Source: Rhizobium tropici CIAT 899
GTDB lineage: Bacteria; Pseudomonadota; Alphaproteobacteria; Rhizobiales; Rhizobiaceae
Reading direction: 5' to 3'
DNA: 64,000 bases
Assembly: GCF_000330885.1 (NCBI RefSeq)
Contig: NC_020059.1
Span: forward strand, 3,443,501-3,507,500
The notes below the pieces were generated by a model. The model was not told where the DNA came from, did no database searches, and saw only the letters and a list, made by a program, of their open reading frames with translations. A program made the translations under genes and the position numbers. Below, piece by piece: positions 59,019 through 64,000 of the stretch (position 1 is its first letter; each line of letters starts with the position of its first letter).

Positions 59019-60269
59019 ATGCCCCCTCTTTTCCATCGTTGCCGCGGCTTTATGGCGCTTTCCGCACCGATTACTGGCATGCGGCTCCGCTCGCCTACAG
59101 TTCGTGCCGTTGTCGCCCTGTCGCTGACGCAGCTCATCGGCTGGGGCGCGACCTTCTATCTACCGGCAGTGACCGGTCCTGCCATGGCTGGTGAGCTGGG
59201 CATGGCTCTGCCCATGGTTATGGCGGGACCAACGATCATGCTTGTCGTGATGGCCGCGATATCCTGGCCGCTGGGCAGCATGATCGAGCACCACGGCACG
59301 CGTCCCATCATGACCTTGGGGTCCGTTCTGGGCGCAGCCGGATTGCTGACCCTGGGGCTTGCCCACGGTCCGGTCTCCTATATCCTTTCATGGGCAGCCC
59401 TCGGCCTCGCCGGCACCTGCATGTTGACCACACCGGCACAGATTGCAGTCAGCGAAATGGCCGGAGAGAGCGCACGTCGTGCGCTCGGTGTTTTGATCCT
59501 GGCCGGCGGGCTGACATCGACGATCGTCTGGCCGCTGACCGCCCTTCTGCAGGATCAATGGGGCTGGCGCGCAACAACGCTTCTCTTTGCCGCGCTGATG
59601 CTGTTTGTCTGCGCGCCGCTGCACTGGACCACGCTTGCCCGTCAACCCAGGGAGAAATCGGTTGCCAAGACCGCGCCGGAGCCTGCCCGCATCCATGGGC
59701 CGAGTTTCACCTTGCTGGCCGCAAGCTTTGCCGCCAACGGCTTCGTTACCTGGGGATTTGCCCTGACGATCATCATCCTCTTCGAGGCTGCTGGTCTCGA
59801 TCATGCCAGTGCGCTGGCGGCGGCAGCCTTCATCGGCATTGCGCGATGGGCAGGCCGCCTGGTCGATTTTCTCGGCGGCGGGCGGTGGTCGGGCTTTGCC
59901 ATCGGCCTCGCGGGCTCTGCTCTGTTTCCCTTGAGCTTCGCGATTCTTCTGCTGAGCAACAGCTTCAGGGGCGCCATGCTTTTCGCAACGCTTTACGGCA
60001 TTGCCAGCGGCATCACCGCCGTTACCCGCGCCACGCTCCCGCTGCAGATTTTTCCCGCCGGCACTTACGCCCGTGCGTCGGCACGACTGGCGGTGCCCCT
60101 CAATCTCTCCTATGCAGCGGCGCCGCCATTATTTACCACCGTGGTGACCTATGCCGGTCGGCAGGCTGCTCTGTGGTTGGCCCTGGTGATCTCAAGCATT
60201 GCATATTGCACACTCCTGGGCCTTTTGCTGGTGCACCGCCGAGTGAACAACTTATCTCAATCGAACTGA
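59019..60269 (+). CDS. MFS transporter
   Basis: 416 aa, twelve membrane helices. QLIGWGATFYLPAVTGPAMAGELG (in parts) in helix 1, and SWPLGSMIEHHGTRPIMTLG for motif A. This subfamily is common in rhizobia next to LysR regulators. Substrate unknown. I use ATG 59019 with AAAGG before it; ATG 59052 is also possible. It ends 7 bases from the convergent Trm112 gene. Confidence 0.87.
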   Translation: MPPLFHRCRGFMALSAPITGMRLRSPTVRAVVALSLTQLIGWGATFYLPAVTGPAMAGELGMALPMVMAGPTIMLVVMAAISWPLGSMIEHHGTRPIMTLGSVLGAAGLLTLGLAHGPVSYILSWAALGLAGTCMLTTPAQIAVSEMAGESARRALGVLILAGGLTSTIVWPLTALLQDQWGWRATTLLFAALMLFVCAPLHWTTLARQPREKSVAKTAPEPARIHGPSFTLLAASFAANGFVTWGFALTIIILFEAAGLDHASALAAAAFIGIARWAGRLVDFLGGGRWSGFAIGLAGSALFPLSFAILLLSNSFRGAMLFATLYGIASGITAVTRATLPLQIFPAGTYARASARLAVPLNLSYAAAPPLFTTVVTYAGRQAALWLALVISSIAYCTLLGLLLVHRRVNNLSQSN

Positions 60270-60276
60270 ATCTAGG

Positions 60277-60465
60277 TCAATCCTCGATACGTCTCGCTTC
60301 CGAAATCAGCATGATCGGGATGCCATCGCGGATCGGATAGGCAAGGCGGCCCTTTTCCGAGATCAGCTCGTTCTTTTCCCGATCGTAGCTCAGCGACCCC
60401 TTGGTCAGCGGGCAGACGAGGAGATCGAGCAGTTTCGGGTCGACTTTGCTGACCGTAACATCCAT
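60277..60465 (-). CDS. Trm112 family protein
   Basis: 62 aa. [18 protein letters not shown], then [21 protein letters not shown], the full Trm112/UPF0434 domain, normally an activator of methyltransferases. The usual first zinc cysteine (VCP) is present; the second CxxC pair is missing, as in many bacterial members. It follows the Lon-N gene by 10 bases. Confidence 0.9.
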   Translation of the reverse strand: MDVTVSKVDPKLLDLLVCPLTKGSLSYDREKNELISEKGRLAYPIRDGIPIMLISEARRIED

Positions 60466-60475
60466 CGGCAGGCTC

Positions 60476-61144
60476 CTACTGCATCAGCGAATCAGTGTCG
60501 CCGGAGCCGGCGAGCACGATCTTGACGATGGCGATGAAGGTTTCGGCGCGGGTTTTGAGATCCGGGGCTTCGAGAAGTGCCTGCTTTTCAGCCGGATCGA
60601 AAGGCGCCATCATCGAGAGCGAATTGACCAGCATCATATTGTCGGCGCGCTCGACGCTCTCCCAATCCGCCTCCAGCGTGTTGGCTTCCAGATAGGCCCG
60701 GAAGGCGGAAAGAAGTGCGGCGCGGTCGACCGTATCCTCTTCATGGTGCGACTTGAGGTCGGAGATGAAAGGCGTGATGCGGAAGGTGCGATAGGGCTGG
60801 TGCGTGGTGATTTCATCCATCAGTCGGAAACGGCATATACCGGTCAGCGCGGCAATGTAACGTCCGTCGCCGGTTTCGGCGATGGAGGTGATGCGTCCCA
60901 GGCAGCCGACATGCGAGAGGTTCGGCGTGTCGGCCGGCTCGGAAAGCGCAGGCTGCACGATGCCGATCAGCCTGTTGCCGGCGATCGCCGCATCGAACAT
61001 GGCAAGATAGCGCGGCTCGAAAACATTGAGCGGCAATTGCGCCCCGGGCAGCAGCAAGGCACCGGACAAGGGAAAGACAGCAACCGATTCGGGCAGATCG
61101 CTTGGCTTCAAATATCTGGCATTGCCGACTTGCATCTCTTCCAT
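60476..61144 (-). CDS. LON peptidase N-terminal (substrate-binding) domain protein
   Basis: 222 aa. Single Lon-N/PUA-like domain: [29 protein letters not shown] (in parts, residues ~20-48), [17 protein letters not shown], and helical end. No AAA or protease domain. Family function is unknown. The start could be MEEMQV (61144) or MQV (61135). Confidence 0.9.
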   Translation of the reverse strand: MEEMQVGNARYLKPSDLPESVAVFPLSGALLLPGAQLPLNVFEPRYLAMFDAAIAGNRLIGIVQPALSEPADTPNLSHVGCLGRITSIAETGDGRYIAALTGICRFRLMDEITTHQPYRTFRITPFISDLKSHHEEDTVDRAALLSAFRAYLEANTLEADWESVERADNMMLVNSLSMMAPFDPAEKQALLEAPDLKTRAETFIAIVKIVLAGSGDTDSLMQ

Positions 61145-61362
61145 CCCGCTAGAACACCGCGCTGCCGGCCACGGAGGGCCGCACAGGAACGACACACATC
61201 GCGGTCGCTTCCCATCCCGCGCCACGTCGTCAGACAATGTGAGCCCGTCTGCCGAAAACACAAGAGTATTTTAGCCGGGGTGCCGATACGCCGCGTTCAT
61301 CCAAACAAGCGACCGTGCGAAATGTTTCGCACGATCGCCATCTACATCAGGAAAACAGGCTC

Positions 61363-62337
61363 TTACGAAAACAGAATGGAGGAAAGCTTGCGCCGCGCCG
61401 CGATCGTGGCGGGATCCTTGGCGCCCCATACCTCGAAGAACTCCAGGAGCTGGCGGCGCGCGCCGTCATCGTCGTAGCTGCGGTCCTTGCGCATGACGGT
61501 CAGAAGATGCTCGGCCGCCTCTTCGCGCTTGCCTTCGACATTGCGGATCTTGGCGAGCTTGATGCGCTGTTCGTGATTGTCGGGATTGGCCGCCAGTTCC
61601 TGCTCGATCGCCACGGGATCGCCGAGCTTGCGGGCCTCGTCGATCTGGTCGAGCTTCTTCACCACGGCCTGGATGCCTGCATCGTTGGCGAGCGTTTCCG
61701 GCAGGTCGGCAAGCGCTTCGCGGGCGCGCTGGCTCTGGCCGGCGGCAATCATGCATTCCGCCATGCCGGCAAGCGCCTTGGCATTTTCGGGATCCGCCTG
61801 CAGCACCGCGCCGAAGAGCTCGGCGGCACCATTGACATCACCGGCGGCAAGCAGGCCGCTCGCCTCTTCCAGAACAGCGGCAATCTCGGCCGCCTGATCG
61901 TCGGCGCCGCCTGCCGGACCGCCGAGACGATCGATGAACTGGCGAACCTGGCTTTCGGGAACCGCCCCCATGAAGCCGTCGGCAGGACGGCCATCGACGA
62001 AAGCGATAACGGCCGGGATCGACTGGATGCCGAGCTGACCGGCGATCGAGGGATGATCGTCGATGTTCATCTTGACCAGCTTGACCCGTCCCTGGGCCTC
62101 GGTGACGACCTTTTCGAGAACCGGCGTCAGCTGCTTGCAGGGGCCACACCAGGGCGCCCAGAAATCGACCAGCACCGGCTGACGGCGCGATTCTTCGATA
62201 ACATCCTTGGCGAAGTTGGCAGTCGTCGTGTCCTTGATCGGCGAAGCGCCACCGGCTGACGGCGCGCCGCCGTAGGATGCCGAGGCCGACATCTGCCCGC
62301 CGAAGGAAGCGTTATAGGGATTGTTCGAACCGCTCAT
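61363..62337 (-). CDS. Thioredoxin-TPR co-chaperone (YbbN / CnoX)
   Basis: 324 aa. Disordered N-terminus (1-32), thioredoxin domain with an intact CGPC (FWAPWCGPCK, ~residue 64), then TPR-like repeats (~160-324; NAKALAGMAECMIAAGQSQ). CnoX proteins protect substrates under oxidative stress and pass them to GroEL or DnaK. Unlike E. coli YbbN (SxxC), both cysteines are present, so it should be redox-active. First in the minus-strand run with the Lon-N and Trm112 genes. Confidence 0.93.
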   Translation of the reverse strand: MSGSNNPYNASFGGQMSASASYGGAPSAGGASPIKDTTTANFAKDVIEESRRQPVLVDFWAPWCGPCKQLTPVLEKVVTEAQGRVKLVKMNIDDHPSIAGQLGIQSIPAVIAFVDGRPADGFMGAVPESQVRQFIDRLGGPAGGADDQAAEIAAVLEEASGLLAAGDVNGAAELFGAVLQADPENAKALAGMAECMIAAGQSQRAREALADLPETLANDAGIQAVVKKLDQIDEARKLGDPVAIEQELAANPDNHEQRIKLAKIRNVEGKREEAAEHLLTVMRKDRSYDDDGARRQLLEFFEVWGAKDPATIAARRKLSSILFS

Positions 62338-62495
62338 AAGTGTCTCCCGCCTGCCGGCATCCTTGATCTTGTGAGGAGCATGATTCCCAAACGAACCGAT
62401 AAAGTTCGCCGGACAGCACGCCGAATGGAATGGTCAAAGCACGCGGACAGCCCGAAGAGAAGCCGCCTGCCATATCTTAGCGCTAAAATCGTACG

Positions 62496-63005
62496 TTAGC
62501 TCGTCACTTTCAAGACTAGCGGCGCATGACCCGTCGCCTCCATGAAGCGCAGGAGATCGCCGCTGGCAATCGATGTCGTCGCATCGTTCGACAGGGGATG
62601 GCAATTGACGGTGTCATGCGCCATCAAATCGGCATCGAGGACGAAGGTGACATTGTTGCCCGCGTCGTTGATCGCACCAAACGCCGTGACGGATCCCGGA
62701 ATGACGCCGAGATACTCCATCAGCTTTTCCGGCTTGCCGAAGGACACCTTGCTGGCCGCGCCAATCAGCGTGTGGACGGTCTTCAGATCGACGGTCGCGT
62801 TTTCCTCGACGGTCAGCAGGAAGAAATTGTCCTTTTTGTCCTTCAGGAACAGGTTCTTCGTGTGCCCGCCGGGGATCTCGTCACGCAACGACACCGATTC
62901 GGCGACGGTGAAGACCGGAGCGTGATCCTTGGTGGTATGGGCAATGCCGAGCCCATCCAGGAATCGGAAAAGATCGTCGCGGGTTTTCGGAGTGGTCTCG
63001 GTCAT
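62496..63005 (-). CDS. Prolyl-tRNA editing protein (YbaK/PrdX family)
   Basis: 169 aa. Trans-editing deacylase that removes alanine from tRNA-Pro. The PrdX motif IPGGHTKNLFLKDKKDNFFL holds the key lysine (~residue 45), then GAASKVSFGKPEKLMEYLGV and VTAFGAINDAGN. Start MTETTPKTR (63003-63005). It stands alone. Confidence 0.92.
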   Translation of the reverse strand: MTETTPKTRDDLFRFLDGLGIAHTTKDHAPVFTVAESVSLRDEIPGGHTKNLFLKDKKDNFFLLTVEENATVDLKTVHTLIGAASKVSFGKPEKLMEYLGVIPGSVTAFGAINDAGNNVTFVLDADLMAHDTVNCHPLSNDATTSIASGDLLRFMEATGHAPLVLKVTS

Positions 63006-63249
63006 GACGTCTCGCAATCAAAAATGGTTCGCCCCTGATACGTCGCCCACAATTTCATTGCAATCTTCGAGACGACAAAGCCCGGCGTTTCCGGGCTTTC
63101 CGAGAGCTTATGGAAAGAAGATGCATTTTTTCTTCGCGAACTCGTCATTTCCCTGTTGCATTTGAAAAATGGTTAGGCCATATAGCGCCCGTCGCCGCAA
63201 GACGACGCCCAGCGGTCCAACACACTACCCCGGATCGCGACGGGAATGA

Positions 63250-63324
63250 GCGGGTGTAGCTCAGGGGTAGAGCACAACCTTGCCAAGGTTGGGGTCGAGG
63301 GTTCGAATCCCTTCGCCCGCTCCA
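63250..63324 (+). tRNA. tRNA-Gly (GCC)
   Basis: 75 nt including CCA. Acceptor GCGGGTG/CGCCCGC, D arm GCTC..GAGC, anticodon stem CAACC/GGTTG with GCC in TTGCCAA, T arm GAGGG-TTCGAAT-CCCTT. CCA is encoded. A TTTTCC stretch follows. Confidence 0.97.
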
Positions 63325-63525
63325 ATTTTCCAGATTTTTCCTCCGAAGAGAAAAAGTCACGGCTCAGGCCGAGGCTGATGTTATGCCGAAAAGGCAAGTT
63401 TCCGTAGTCCCGTTTCCTTTCCTTGCATCTATGCCTTGCCCACGCGCGAAGGGTCTCAAATCAGTCTCATTTGACGCTCAGATCTGCGCATCGGATAGAC
63501 CGGACGAAACGCGGTAGCTGCTCGC

Positions 63526-64000
63526 ATGAAAAGCATGAAAACAAAGATTTCCCTGCTGATTGCGATGCTGTCGCTTCTACCCGTTCCCGCATTTGCCCAT
63601 CCGCATATCTTCATCGATGCCAAGTTCGAGGTCGTCTCGGCGCCCGATGGCTCGATCAGCGAGCTACGCAACGTCTGGAGCTTCGACGAGGTGTTCACCT
63701 CCTCCGTGCTCATGGATTACGGCAAGAGCGGCGACCAGGCTTTGAGCGCGAGCGAGCTCAAAGCCGTGGGAAAGACGGTCAGGGATTCCTTGGCGCAATA
63801 TGGTTACTACACGAACGTCACCAGCAACGGCAAAGCGGTTCCGATGGCCAAACCGGACGCGGTTGAGGCCAATTACAAGGATGGTTCGCTGACGCTGACC
63901 TTTTCGCTGAAGCCGGAGCAGAAGACCTTCCTCAAGGGCACCACCATTTTCGGCATCTACGACAAGACGCTCTATACGGCGGTCGATTTCGCCACCGACA
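63526..64000 (+). CDS. DUF1007 family periplasmic protein (partial, cut by window edge)
   Basis: 158 residues visible. A signal peptide (MKSMKTKISLLIAMLSLLPVPAFA) ends just before HPHIFIDAKFEV, the DUF1007 opening with His-x-His at the mature N-terminus. It continues through NVWSFDEVFTSSVLMDYGKSGD (in parts) to the edge without a stop. DUF1007 proteins are commonly next to nickel/cobalt exporter (NicO/RcnA-type) genes, which may lie beyond the edge (inference). Confidence 0.88.
   Translation, partial: MKSMKTKISLLIAMLSLLPVPAFAHPHIFIDAKFEVVSAPDGSISELRNVWSFDEVFTSSVLMDYGKSGDQALSASELKAVGKTVRDSLAQYGYYTNVTSNGKAVPMAKPDAVEANYKDGSLTLTFSLKPEQKTFLKGTTIFGIYDKTLYTAVDFATD

Overview
The window reads as a piece of the primary chromosome of a Rhizobium-group alphaproteobacterium (Rhizobiales). 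The evidence is high GC with strong third-position bias, family sequences that are characteristically rhizobial (a CenR-type regulator, DUF2794, DUF1223, DUF2585, an invasion-associated-locus-B family protein, DUF1007), rhizobial intergenic palindromes in several families, and a gene order (acnA beside ccmABCDG, the dapF-ftsY cluster, ffh-rpsP-rimM-trmD-rplS, glnK-amtB-ftsK) that I remember from Rhizobium and Sinorhizobium chromosomes. No prophage, insertion sequence, CRISPR array, rRNA or replication origin is visible. One tRNA (Gly, GCC) is present.

Layout. 1-8.5 kb: end of an unknown gene, argG, an SDR, a LysE exporter, rlmN with a small membrane protein, an IalB-family secreted protein, a YkvA protein, phhB, a low-MW phosphatase, thpR. 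7.9-11.9 kb: a tesA-like esterase divergent from an ybbA-ybbP ABC pair. 12-15.1 kb: a BI-1 family protein, an acetyltransferase, DUF2794, a 4-copy hairpin repeat array and DUF1223. 15.3-21.6 kb: acnA divergent from the cytochrome c maturation genes ccmA, B, C, D and G. 21.8-26.8 kb: a tight minus-strand operon dapF-mtaB-ftsY-yciB-DUF2585, with 4-base overlaps at three of its four junctions. 26.9-30.3 kb: an atypical membrane protein, an SRPBCC protein and an unstudied-looking gene pair with a metallo-beta-lactamase-fold hydrolase. 30.4-36.5 kb: ffh, chorismate mutase, rpsP, rimM, trmD, a divergent carbamoyltransferase homologue and rplS. 36.8-40.2 kb: an amino-acid-type ABC binding protein and permease, then leuC. 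40.3-46.9 kb: an accessory block of transporters and oxidoreductases, several paired with MarR or LysR regulators across visible operators. 47-53.4 kb: an L,D-transpeptidase-like protein, cenR, a cyclic-nucleotide-binding protein, xthA, lolA and ftsK. 53.7-57.9 kb: amtB-glnK behind a sigma-54-like promoter, tesB and a UbiH-type hydroxylase. 57.9-64 kb: LysR/MFS pair, Trm112, a Lon-N-domain protein, a thioredoxin-TPR protein, prolyl-tRNA editing protein, tRNA-Gly and the start of a DUF1007 protein.

Most of the window is housekeeping. The less expected signals are: inverted REP-like palindrome pairs, one of them read through in frame inside ftsY; the 28-nt hairpin repeat array at 14.2 kb; a carbamoyltransferase-family protein with an altered phosphate-binding loop inside the ribosomal gene cluster; a terminator-bearing leader before ffh with competing helices; a CtrA-type box before ftsK; a sigma-54-type promoter with a distal perfect palindrome before glnK-amtB; and an uncharacterised two-gene unit at 28.3-30.3 kb. 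I do not see a clear new defence or secretion system. All family assignments are from reading motifs, without database searches.
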